NCBI GenBank assembly: GCA_027063325.1
Contig: JAMOSA010000132.1
Location: forward strand, 1 to 13,324
DNA length: 13,324 nucleotides
Origin: Campylobacteraceae bacterium
Lineage (GTDB): Bacteria; Campylobacterota; Campylobacteria; Campylobacterales; Sulfurovaceae
Direction: 5' to 3'
Below are positions 1-6,681 of this stretch, in pieces. The stretch's first letter is position 1. Every line of letters begins with the position of its first letter. The notes under the pieces are model-generated. The model was not told the origin of the DNA. It ran no database searches and saw nothing but the letters and a program-made list of their open reading frames with translations. Both the position numbers and the translations under genes were made by a program.

Positions 1-1188
1 TCAGCAGATGTTACCAGTCCAGATACTTTGAAACTAGCAGGGATTCATAGTAAATATTGTAAAGCTGTTGTATCTTTATTTGATAATGATTTGAAAAATA
101 CCAAAATTGCTTTGATGTGTAAGCTTCTCAATAAAAAAGTAAGATTGGTTGTAAAGTCAACTACTCCCATACAGACTGAACACCTTAGAAATCTTGGTAT
201 TCATTATATAGAAGATCCATTCAAGTTTATATCCCAAAGGTTCTATTTGGCTTTGACTGCTCCAAATCTGTGGATTATTGAGATGAATATGTTTGGTCAT
301 ATTCTAAAAATCAGAGAGCGTGAGATGTTGCCACATGGTAAATATATACTTTGTGGATATGGTAGAATGGGTCATGCCATAGGTAAATCTTTGAAAAAGG
401 CAAATATGCCATATACTCTCATTGAGTTAAAAGCCGGTGAATATAAAGCAAAAAAGCAGAGTGCTATCTTTGGTGATGCAGAAGATCATAAAATACTACT
501 ACAAGCTGGTATAAAAGATGCTGTAGCTATTATTGCAGCTACTCAGGATGATTTGATTAATCTGACTATTATATCAACTGCCAAAAAGCTAAATAGCAAA
601 CTATATACAATAGCTAGAGAAAATACAATAGATGATATGAGTATATTTAAAACAGCAAGAGTAAATAGAATATATATTCTAGAGCATATTTTAGCAGAGT
701 TTGCATATATGTATATAGCCAGACCAATGGCATATCAATTTGTACGGCAACTGCATACAAAAGATGATGAGTGGGGCAGGGCATTGGTAAAGAGAATGCA
801 ACAAAAATTAGGAGAGAACCCTACACACTTTGAGATAACAATAGACAAAGAGAGTACTTATGCTCTTTATAATACTCTTCAAGAGGGACAAAAAGTAACT
901 CTTGGTATGCTAAAGAGATCAAGAGAGGATTATACTAAACCTTTGAAACTGATATTTTTGATGATAAAGTATGATGATGAGACACTGTTTTTGCCTGATG
1001 ATGATACACCTGTAGTAGTTGGTATGCAACTTTTGATGGCAACTACTGATGAAGCAAAAAATGATTTTGAATATATTGTAAACAACTATTATGAGTTGTA
1101 TTATGCAATGACAGGAAAAGAGAAGAGTTTTGGGATATTTGATAGATTTGAAAAGAAACGCAACAAAGATAGATGCAACTTGCCATAA
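1..1188 (+). CDS. Potassium channel / TrkA-family protein with two RCK domains, 3' part
   Basis: The frame is open from the first base, so the true start and any pore-forming membrane segments lie left of the window; 395 residues are visible. The fragment opens in the tail of one RCK (TrkA-N) module, with an SPDTLKLAGI segment like the GDAxDxxxLxxAGI element of such domains. A second, complete module starts near residue 115 with the Rossmann glycine motif CGYGRMG (glycines at about 119, 121 and 124), then an acidic residue ending the next strand (LIELKAGE) and FGDAEDHKILLQAGI. The C-terminal 140 residues resemble a TrkA-C ligand-binding domain, including FLPDDDTPVVVGMQLL. RCK domains bind nucleotides or ions in the cytoplasm and gate K+ channels or uptake systems. 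A double-RCK chain fits a ligand-gated K+ channel, but a pore-less TrkA-like protein cannot be excluded. The stop is TAA at 1186-1188; the next gene on this strand is a tRNA. Confidence 0.85.
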   Translation, partial: SADVTSPDTLKLAGIHSKYCKAVVSLFDNDLKNTKIALMCKLLNKKVRLVVKSTTPIQTEHLRNLGIHYIEDPFKFISQRFYLALTAPNLWIIEMNMFGHILKIREREMLPHGKYILCGYGRMGHAIGKSLKKANMPYTLIELKAGEYKAKKQSAIFGDAEDHKILLQAGIKDAVAIIAATQDDLINLTIISTAKKLNSKLYTIARENTIDDMSIFKTARVNRIYILEHILAEFAYMYIARPMAYQFVRQLHTKDDEWGRALVKRMQQKLGENPTHFEITIDKESTYALYNTLQEGQKVTLGMLKRSREDYTKPLKLIFLMIKYDDETLFLPDDDTPVVVGMQLLMATTDEAKNDFEYIVNNYYELYYAMTGKEKSFGIFDRFEKKRNKDRCNLP

Positions 1189-1220
1189 TATCAAGAGAAA
1201 TAGAAATAGCTTCTAAATAT

Positions 1221-1259
1221 TATATACTTTAAGCTTTTATTAAGCATATTAAGTATATA
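1221..1259. repeat. AT-rich inverted repeat before tRNA-Ser
   Basis: Nine-base perfect arms TATATACTT (1221-1229) and AAGTATATA (1251-1259) are separated by 21 bases, with a small inner dyad GCTT (1233-1236) / AAGC (1242-1245). The right arm overlaps the TATAAT box. It could be an operator-like site or a weak hairpin after the channel gene, but no T-run follows, so an intrinsic terminator is unlikely. In DNA this AT-rich such a dyad can arise by chance. Confidence 0.3.
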
Positions 1260-1261
1260 AT
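1256..1261 (+). promoter_or_regulatory. Probable -10 box for tRNA-Ser
   Basis: A perfect TATAAT hexamer ends 16 bases before the mature tRNA 5' end, which would put the start of transcription at about 1268-1270 and leave a leader of roughly 8-10 bases. There is no clear TTGACA about 17 bases upstream, only AT-rich sequence (AAGCTTTTATTAAGC). A weak -35 with periodic AT is typical of sigma-70 promoters in Campylobacterota. The box lies partly within the right arm of an AT-rich inverted repeat. Confidence 0.55.
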
Positions 1262-1277
1262 TCTGACCCACAACAAA

Positions 1278-1368
1278 GGACAGTTGGGTGAGCTGGCTGA
1301 AACCACACCCCTGCTAAGGGTGCGTACCTTAACGGGTACCGAGGGTTCGAATCCCTCACTGTCCGCCA
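1278..1368 (+). tRNA. tRNA-Ser(GCU)
   Basis: The 91-base gene folds as a class II tRNA. The acceptor arms GGACAGT (1278-1284) and ACTGTCC (1358-1364) pair perfectly, followed by discriminator G and an encoded CCA (1366-1368). The anticodon stem CACCC (1306-1310) / GGGTG (1318-1322) closes the loop CTGCTAA, with anticodon GCT at 1313-1315, which reads AGC and AGT serine codons. A long variable arm (GTACC / GGTAC), as required for tRNA-Ser, precedes the T arm GAGGG-TTCGAAT-CCCTC. It stands alone, with no other tRNA nearby. Confidence 0.97.
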
Positions 1369-1494
1369 CTCCTTTAATGAAGCTTTAGCCTCACATTAAA
1401 ATATTAGTATAATTTTAAATTGCTTAATTCTTGGCTTTGGTATTTATACTTCATACTTTTTTTGAACTAAAAATTTTAAAATGTGTAAAATCAA

Positions 1495-2001
1495 TTATTT
1501 AATTATACTTCTATTCTCATCAGCAAGATTTATCAGTATCATATCTCCATTTTTGGCTACCTTGAATACTCCATACTCTGCTTTGGCATACTGTTTGGCT
1601 TTACCCTCACTAAAAAAGTATGAATCTGTGGATAATTTTATCTTTTTGACTCCTCTTTTTCCATGGGTTACTCTAAATTTGATGAGTATCTCACTACTTT
1701 TTAATGGTTGATTTTGGTATATGGCTTTGAAATTACCAATATTTTCTTTTGATAATTCAATTATAGCTAATCCCTCTTTAGTTATCTTTTTTGATTTTTT
1801 AAGAGCATCTTTTATATCTGATACTACTTCAAATCTGAGCCTCATATAATCTCCTTGCATCAAAGAGCGAGGATCTACTGGCAGTAGCTTTAAATATACA
1901 CTTTTGCCTTTTTGAATAATCATCTCTTTTTGATAGATACCATAATTTATGATACCAAGTATAAAAATAAGTGATACTATTACTATACTACTCTTTTTCA
2001 T
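1495..2001 (-). CDS. GDYXXLXY-family membrane-anchored protein
   Basis: This 168-residue protein has one N-terminal hydrophobic segment (about residues 5-23), which fits a membrane anchor or uncleaved signal, followed by a soluble domain probably outside the cytoplasm. The family-naming motif appears at 50-57 as GDYMRLRF, with Phe in place of the final Tyr, after PVDPRSLMQ. The C-terminal half is beta-rich and basic (HGKRGVKKIKLST), ending with a VAKNGDMILINL strand. The family has no established function known to me. The ATG at 1999-2001 is preceded by a GGGGAG ribosome site, and the gene overlaps the end of the DUF4401 gene by 14 bases, so translation is probably coupled. It is last in the trio and converges on tRNA-Ser. 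No strong terminator is visible; a TTTTAAAA dyad followed by Ts lies just past the stop on this strand. Confidence 0.85.
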   Translation of the reverse strand: MKKSSIVIVSLIFILGIINYGIYQKEMIIQKGKSVYLKLLPVDPRSLMQGDYMRLRFEVVSDIKDALKKSKKITKEGLAIIELSKENIGNFKAIYQNQPLKSSEILIKFRVTHGKRGVKKIKLSTDSYFFSEGKAKQYAKAEYGVFKVAKNGDMILINLADENRSIIK

Positions 2002-3043
2002 CTTCTACTCCCCAAAATTTTATTATGACACTTCTTGTTACAAGTAGTACAATACCAGATATAATTAGCATTATAGATTTGTTTAGCAAGGTAGTATCGA
2101 GATTGTAGTACCATGTGATAATGAAAAGTACCATAGATATAAATCCAACTGCTACAACATATGAATCTCCTACCATAAATGCTGTAATTAAAATTGCTAG
2201 TGATATAGCAAATCCATTTATATAGTATCCTACTATTGAAAGTAGTATAGCAATTGCAATAAAAATAGATCTTTTTGAAGCTGTTTTTATTTTATTGAAA
2301 AATAGCATATAAAAAGTAACTATAAATGCAATCAAGAGTGTAATAGAATTGAGCATAATATAAAAATCATTATCTTTAGCAGTGTTCAAAACTCTATATG
2401 TATGTAAATTGTTATCTATCCATATATAATATAAAAGTGTAACTATACCACCATAAGCTATAGATTCATAAATCTCTCTGTATTTATAATTATCGATAGA
2501 TTTTATCATTGTATAAGTAATACTTAGTAGCGTTATACCACTAAATAACCACAATAGATGTAGTTGTGAGGTAATTATAAGTAGTGTTATATAGAGATTT
2601 AGAGATATATATATTCTAAATAGCTTATGGGCTATAAAGTATCCATAAACTATATGTAGAGGTACTAAAGAGAGAAAAAATATAGTAATCTCCATACTTC
2701 CATATGGTTTGATAATCCTAAATATAGAGAATACTACAAGCATATGACCAATTGTAACAAATGCCAAAGAGTAGTTTTGTATAAAGGCAGATTTTTTTTG
2801 TTCATCTTTGATTATATAAAAACCTACAAATGATATTATGATACCAAGTAGCAGTATTCCAAATACCTGAAATATATTTGAAAATAGGAGTATAGTCAAA
2901 GCTAGTGTGAACAAAGCCCCAATCCAGCCCAAAAAACTATTGACTATACCAAGATATATACTACTTTTTGGCTCTTTGTAGGGAGGAATAGTTTTTATGA
3001 GTTGGCTATCTACCAATTTTTTGTAAAACTCTTTTTTATTCAT
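1988..3043 (-). CDS. DUF4401 domain-containing polytopic membrane protein
   Basis: This is a 351-residue integral membrane protein. After a hydrophilic N-terminus (to about residue 30, with a NKKEFYKK stretch) the chain is almost wholly hydrophobic, with roughly ten predicted membrane segments and short loops. The composition and its place between DUF2157 and GDYXXLXY genes fit DUF4401, a family of unknown function. The ATG at 3041-3043 follows an excellent AGGAG ribosome site seven bases upstream. The start lies inside the end of the DUF2157 gene (8-base overlap) and the stop lies inside the GDYXXLXY gene, so all three are probably translated from one message and may form a complex. No catalytic motif can be recognised. 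Family assignment leans partly on gene context. Confidence 0.75.
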   Translation of the reverse strand: MNKKEFYKKLVDSQLIKTIPPYKEPKSSIYLGIVNSFLGWIGALFTLALTILLFSNIFQVFGILLLGIIISFVGFYIIKDEQKKSAFIQNYSLAFVTIGHMLVVFSIFRIIKPYGSMEITIFFLSLVPLHIVYGYFIAHKLFRIYISLNLYITLLIITSQLHLLWLFSGITLLSITYTMIKSIDNYKYREIYESIAYGGIVTLLYYIWIDNNLHTYRVLNTAKDNDFYIMLNSITLLIAFIVTFYMLFFNKIKTASKRSIFIAIAILLSIVGYYINGFAISLAILITAFMVGDSYVVAVGFISMVLFIITWYYNLDTTLLNKSIMLIISGIVLLVTRSVIIKFWGVEDEKE

Positions 3044-4052
3044 CTATATCTCCTTTATGCTCTTTGACAATTGCTCTTATATAGTGATTGATAGATGCAG
3101 ATAGAGTAATACTTACAAAGATTAATACAGCCAAACCAAACTCCAAAGAACCTATCTTAAATAGAAATTTGGCAAATATTGATATAACAATCACTGCTAT
3201 ACTCAAGCATCCTCCACTAATCATATATATATCAAATACTTTAAATCTGTAAAAAGCACACATACCAAGAATCCAAAAGATATATAAAGGAAGAGTGTAG
3301 TAGATAGTTGCAAAAGATTTGTTATCAAATATAAATAAAATCATATATGATGTTATCATAAAACCACTATAGTATGCTAGTAATCTGACAAACCATCTGC
3401 TAGGCTCAGTTAATCTGTATATAGTAGCTATCTCCCATATTATCCAGATGATGAAGTTATAGATAAATAAGTAGTAAAATAGTGTATATAGATTATGATA
3501 ATATGCAATATAGTTGATATATAGTACTAATGCTATATTTGATACTACTACCCAAAATAGCCAAAGAGGTGCTTTGTTTGCTACAATGACCCAAGGTAGT
3601 ATCATAATAGCCCAATAGAAAAAGAGTTCATAACTGTTTGCTCCCGTTTGGTATGTTTGACCAACCAAAGCTAGTAATGCACCAACAACCAAAGAGGCAA
3701 AACTAAGCAAAGCAGTAGATATAATATCTTTGTCTTTGAAATATACATAAAGAGATATAGATGTTACTAATAGTAACTCTAGCAGTATAAATTTACCAAA
3801 TTTATCTATCTTATCCCAATTTGCAGCTACAAAAAACACTACTCCACTACCAATACCCAAAGAGCCAAATATCAATAAGAGTTTATCTATAAAAGCAACT
3901 ATTTGCTGATTTTTAGGTATTACTTGAGTAACTTCTAATGCCTCTTTTACTCTATGTGGTGGTAAAATATCATCCTCTACAAGTCTGTCAATCTCATCTT
4001 TTGGTACAAACATAACTCTTCTCCCATCTGATATTCTGATATTATGATTCAT
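3036..4052 (-). CDS. DUF2157 domain-containing membrane protein
   Basis: This protein of about 338 residues has a cytoplasmic-looking N-terminus of about 50 residues, rich in charge (VPKDEIDRLVEDDILPP), followed by around nine or ten membrane segments. DUF2157 hallmarks are visible: FFVAANWDKI at the end of the first pair of hydrophobic segments and LVGQTYQTGANSYELF after the next. The family function is unknown; a sensor or scaffold role is only a guess. I chose the ATG at 4050-4052, with a weak GGA five bases upstream. A TTG three codons earlier (to 4061) is possible but has no ribosome site. It is first in the trio and its end overlaps the DUF4401 start by 8 bases. A TATAGT box lies about 30 bases upstream. 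Confidence 0.85.
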   Translation of the reverse strand: MNHNIRISDGRRVMFVPKDEIDRLVEDDILPPHRVKEALEVTQVIPKNQQIVAFIDKLLLIFGSLGIGSGVVFFVAANWDKIDKFGKFILLELLLVTSISLYVYFKDKDIISTALLSFASLVVGALLALVGQTYQTGANSYELFFYWAIMILPWVIVANKAPLWLFWVVVSNIALVLYINYIAYYHNLYTLFYYLFIYNFIIWIIWEIATIYRLTEPSRWFVRLLAYYSGFMITSYMILFIFDNKSFATIYYTLPLYIFWILGMCAFYRFKVFDIYMISGGCLSIAVIVISIFAKFLFKIGSLEFGLAVLIFVSITLSASINHYIRAIVKEHKGDIDE

Positions 4053-4082
4053 AATATCCAATTTATGCTTGTTTTCAAACTA

Positions 4083-4088
4083 ACTATA
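4083..4088 (-). promoter_or_regulatory. Candidate -10 box for the DUF2157 operon
   Basis: Read on the - strand, TATAGT lies about 30 bases before the chosen ATG, giving an expected leader of roughly 24 bases. No consensus -35 is seen. A second candidate, TGCATAAT, lies farther upstream at about 4115-4122. Either would make the trio a transcription unit separate from the peptidase gene before it. Confidence 0.35.
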
Positions 4089-4138
4089 AAATGGTTGTAA
4101 AAGATTAATTACTGATATTATGCAAGGAGATAGAATAA

Positions 4139-4178
4139 ATTTTAGTAAAAATTTAAAAGCTTTTAAATCAGCTAAAAT
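4139..4178. terminator. Nested AT-rich dyad, possible terminator after the NlpC/P60 gene
   Basis: A perfect 18-base palindrome, ATTTAAAAG/CTTTTAAAT (4151-4168), sits inside an outer pair of arms ATTTTAG (4139-4145) and CTAAAAT (4172-4178). On the - strand the palindrome starts 3 bases after the TAG stop of the NlpC/P60 gene and runs into a T-rich tract, the geometry of an intrinsic terminator. Its stem has almost no G or C, so it would be weak. It could equally be a protein-binding operator for the DUF2157 operon downstream. Confidence 0.35.
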
Positions 4179-5494
4179 GTAATAATTTGTTGCAGTGTAT
4201 TTATAAGTTTGCTCTTTTCTCTGATATTTGGCAACTCTTTACCTGGTTCTGTAGTAGTTATAATGGCTCTACACAGAGGATATTTACTCCAATCTTTTAA
4301 TCTTATACCCCAATAGTTATGAAAAATTATCGGTTCATTCTTGTAGCTGCCAAGATATAGTGTGATATGACCAGGAACATACAGCATTGATCTAAATGGC
4401 AAGGCATTATTGATAATAGCCTGTTTTTTTATCTGCTTTGGCAATCTTGCAATATTTTTGTGTATCCCTTCTCTTGCTTGTTTGGCTGAGTTTCGTTTGA
4501 GAAAAATACCAAAAAGTGCAAAAAAATCTCTGGTTAATGCTGAACAATCTCTAGTTTTGTATAATCCACCCCAACCATAAGGTTCATTGTACATCTCTTT
4601 TACAGCTTTTGCTACATTGTATGAATTGAATCTTAGAGGTTTTTTGGCTATATACTTGTGTGGTGGCGGAGTAAATGTAGCAATCTTGGCTCTTCCTCTT
4701 ACATCTTTGGTGGCTACCATTATCTTTTTGCCATCTTTGGTTAGTGGAAATATTGTACTCATCTTTATCAAAGACACCCTCTTTTTACCGTTATATAGTG
4801 CCATATCATCAACTGTTGTTATCATATATTTACCACTTTTAAATCTTTTGATAAATCTGCTATCAACTGGAGCTATATCACTCATTTTTATCCAACCACT
4901 AGCATGAGATGCTTCCACAAATGCCCACTTTTTATCTTTTGAGTAGTGAGATATAAAAAGTGGTACATTGATATGTATCTCACTGTGTTGAAAGTAATCA
5001 AATGGAAAACCTTCTGTATTTTTCCATGGATCTCTGTATGCATGGGTTGAAGTTGGGAATGCTCTAAGATTTGAGTGCTTTATAGTAATTGCGTATGCTT
5101 TTACACTGTTTAGCTTATCAAAATTGGAGTTTTCTTTCCATCTTTGGATTGTACTTTTTGATATTTTGTGATTTTTTGAGCTGTAAATTACCTTTTTATC
5201 TACAAATTTAAATTGCCATGTAAGCTCTGCGTATGGTTCATCAAGGCTCTTTAGACTCCATGGCTTGAAATACCTCTTGTTGTACTCTTTGTCATACTCA
5301 AGCTGTCTGCTCCAGCTTATTGGTTTTATCTGTTTGGCATAGTAGCTTGGGTCTTGTGGAATAGTATGCATATCTGCTACACTCTTTGCTAGAAGTCTAT
5401 CTATTGGGCTGTATGATCTTTTGCTTGGAATTAATTTGTATTCATAAGCATCAATAAGTGTTGTGATAACTATAAATATATAGATAAACTTCAT
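4172..5494 (-). CDS. SH3-domain-containing C40 (NlpC/P60) peptidase, secreted
   Basis: This 440-residue protein is a probable cell-wall hydrolase; NlpC/P60 enzymes cut peptide bonds in peptidoglycan stems. Residues 1-16 form a signal peptide (hydrophobic core IYIFIVITTLIDA) with no lipobox Cys. An N-terminal region (about 20-130) fits the N_NLPC_P60 cap. Two SH3-like modules follow: one with NLRAFPTST and SGWIKMSDIA (about 130-210), one at about 215-275. The catalytic domain (about 290-410) shows YGWGGLYKTRDCSALTRDFF with nucleophile Cys317, PGHITLYLG with His376, and FHNYWG, where His392 is the likely third residue. All catalytic elements look intact. The ATG at 5492-5494 lies 6 bases after the stop of the preceding small gene, so it should be co-transcribed with that gene and mogA. 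The exact substrate cannot be read from sequence. Confidence 0.88.
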   Translation of the reverse strand: MKFIYIFIVITTLIDAYEYKLIPSKRSYSPIDRLLAKSVADMHTIPQDPSYYAKQIKPISWSRQLEYDKEYNKRYFKPWSLKSLDEPYAELTWQFKFVDKKVIYSSKNHKISKSTIQRWKENSNFDKLNSVKAYAITIKHSNLRAFPTSTHAYRDPWKNTEGFPFDYFQHSEIHINVPLFISHYSKDKKWAFVEASHASGWIKMSDIAPVDSRFIKRFKSGKYMITTVDDMALYNGKKRVSLIKMSTIFPLTKDGKKIMVATKDVRGRAKIATFTPPPHKYIAKKPLRFNSYNVAKAVKEMYNEPYGWGGLYKTRDCSALTRDFFALFGIFLKRNSAKQAREGIHKNIARLPKQIKKQAIINNALPFRSMLYVPGHITLYLGSYKNEPIIFHNYWGIRLKDWSKYPLCRAIITTTEPGKELPNIREKSKLINTLQQIITF

Positions 5495-5500
5495 TTGCTT

Positions 5501-5722
5501 CTACTCACCTTTGTCTTTTTTTAGCTCCTCTTTTGCAAGTTTTTCAACAAGCTCTATACTCTCTAAAGCATTTTGTAAAATCTGCTTTGTAGATGATAGT
5601 GGTTTCATTCTGAGGTTTGTCTCTTTTTTGTCCAATGATTGATCTTGAAGAATTTTCATTACCTCTTTTTCAAGTTCAATATATATCTCTTGGAATTTCT
5701 CTTTTATAAATTTGCTATTCAT
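5501..5722 (-). CDS. Small highly charged helical protein of unknown function
   Basis: This 73-residue protein is not one I recognise. It is lysine- and glutamate-rich with a heptad-like hydrophobic spacing in two stretches (about 5-28 and 45-70), suggesting two amphipathic helices or a short coiled coil, probably cytoplasmic. It has no Cys, no signal peptide and no membrane segment. It is likely a real gene: the ATG at 5720-5722 has an AGGA ribosome site six bases upstream that overlaps the mogA stop codon, and its own stop is 6 bases before the next start. It therefore sits tightly between mogA and the NlpC/P60 gene in one operon. Confidence 0.7.
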   Translation of the reverse strand: MNSKFIKEKFQEIYIELEKEVMKILQDQSLDKKETNLRMKPLSSTKQILQNALESIELVEKLAKEELKKDKGE

Positions 5723-5729
5723 ATTTATC

Positions 5730-6263
5730 CTATTTGTTTTTTGGTCTAAATACTGTAATTACATCTTCATTTACTACCATATAGTGTCCACCAATCAAAT
5801 CTATACAGTATGGGACTGCTGGAAATACTGCATCAAGACACTCTTTGATTGAGTTTGGCTTACCAGGTAGGTTTATGATCAAAGAATTTTTACAAATTCC
5901 AGCTGTTTGGCGTGATAATATGGCAGTTGGTACATGCTTTAGGCTGATTGCTCTCATCTGCTCACCAAATCCAGGCAGTATTTTGTCGCAAACTTCTAGT
6001 GTAGCATCTACTGTTACATCTCTTGGAGCAGGACCGGTTCCACCAGTAGTTACTATCAAATCACACTTTTTATCTCTAGCTAACTCAAGAAGCTTTTGTA
6101 TAATCAACTCTTTTTCATCTGGAATACAGTAGTAGTAGAACTCTATCTCATTTTGTAAATAACTATTAAGTGACTCTTTTATGGCTTTGCCTGAAATATC
6201 TTCATAAACTCCTTCACTTGCTCTATCACTTGTGGTAACTATACCAATACTTACTTTATCCAT
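5730..6263 (-). CDS. mogA: Molybdopterin adenylyltransferase (MogA/MoaB family)
   Basis: This 177-residue cytoplasmic enzyme should adenylate molybdopterin before molybdenum insertion in cofactor synthesis. The MoCF-binding fold is clear: GIVTTSDRASEG at the N-terminus, the phosphate-binding loop VTTGGTGPAPRDVT (71-84), SRQTAGI (117-123) and NLPGKPNSIKECL (131-143). Asp49 (IPDE) and Asp82 fall at the positions of the aspartates reported as important in E. coli MogA. Length is close to the usual 180-195. MoaB is a close relative, but the PAPRD loop and the context favour MogA. The ATG at 6261-6263 follows an AGGAG site. It starts a three-gene operon with its own promoter-like gap; no other molybdopterin gene is in the window. 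Confidence 0.9.
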   Translation of the reverse strand: MDKVSIGIVTTSDRASEGVYEDISGKAIKESLNSYLQNEIEFYYYCIPDEKELIIQKLLELARDKKCDLIVTTGGTGPAPRDVTVDATLEVCDKILPGFGEQMRAISLKHVPTAILSRQTAGICKNSLIINLPGKPNSIKECLDAVFPAVPYCIDLIGGHYMVVNEDVITVFRPKNK

Positions 6264-6295
6264 AACACTCTCCTAATATTAACTGTTTTGTTTCT

Positions 6296-6304
6296 ATTAT
6301 GCCA
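6296..6304 (-). promoter_or_regulatory. Candidate extended -10 promoter for the mogA operon
   Basis: On the - strand TGGCATAAT reads as an extended -10 (TGn followed by CATAAT, one mismatch from TATAAT). It lies 32 bases before the mogA ATG, predicting a leader of about 25-28 bases that includes the AGGAG site. No good -35 is seen. The 58-base gap from the response regulator stop has no clear terminator hairpin, so read-through from the kinase unit remains possible. Confidence 0.45.
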
Positions 6305-6321
6305 CAAAAAAGAGAATATAT

Positions 6322-6681
6322 CTACTCCAAAGCTTCAGCTAAAGCATATATGAGAGATTCATTTTTGAATGGTACCTCAAGAAAGTAGTCAGCTCCAGCT
6401 TGAAATGCTTCATCTTTGATAGTGGGGCTACTTGCTGCTGTCATTACTATAACAGGAATATCTTTGAGATTTGGTGAAGATTTTACACTCTTGCAAAGCT
6501 CTAGCCCATTTGTATTACCCAAATATATATCACTAAGTATCACATCTGGTTTTTCTGTAAGTAGATGCTCTTTGGCATCTTCAGCATCTGTTGAGACAAC
6601 TATATCAAAATCATCTCCTAGCATATTTATAATAAGTGTAATATTTACAGGGTTATCCTCTACTATCAGGATTTGTCTCAT
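6322..6681 (-). CDS. Single-domain response regulator (CheY-like) lacking the conserved lysine
   Basis: The 119 residues form one receiver domain with no output domain. It has the acidic pair Glu8-Asp9 (ILIVEDN), the phospho-acceptor Asp51 (DVILSDIYLG) and the switch Thr81 (VIVMTAA). The normally near-invariant lysine of the KPF motif is replaced: the segment reads GADYFLEVPFK, placing Val103 where Lys is expected, with a lysine three residues later. The codon is GTA, not one base from a lysine codon. It could act as a phosphate shuttle or a diverged signalling partner. The ATG overlaps the kinase stop in ATGA (6678-6681), with a GGAG ribosome site inside the kinase gene, so the two are translationally coupled. 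Confidence 0.92.
   Translation of the reverse strand: MRQILIVEDNPVNITLIINMLGDDFDIVVSTDAEDAKEHLLTEKPDVILSDIYLGNTNGLELCKSVKSSPNLKDIPVIVMTAASSPTIKDEAFQAGADYFLEVPFKNESLIYALAEALE

Noticed and set aside
919..1194. Open frame of 91 codons on the - strand opposite the K+ channel gene
   Set aside because: It is antisense to a well-supported coding region and has a low-complexity Ile/Cys/Phe composition typical of shadow frames.
1278..1368. tRNA-Ser as an integration site for a mobile element
   Set aside because: There is no integrase or other mobility gene nearby, and I saw no second copy of the tRNA 3' end in the window.
1373..1400. Hairpin TTTAATG/CATTAAA just after the tRNA as a terminator
   Set aside because: The 7-base stem is nearly all A/T with a 14-base loop, and no T-run follows on the + strand.
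4053..4061. TTG start three codons upstream for the DUF2157 gene
   Set aside because: It has no ribosome site, whereas the ATG at 4052 has at least a weak GGA; kept only as an alternative.
5845..6132. Open frame of 95 codons on the + strand opposite mogA
   Set aside because: It mirrors conserved mogA codons and has no recognisable motif.
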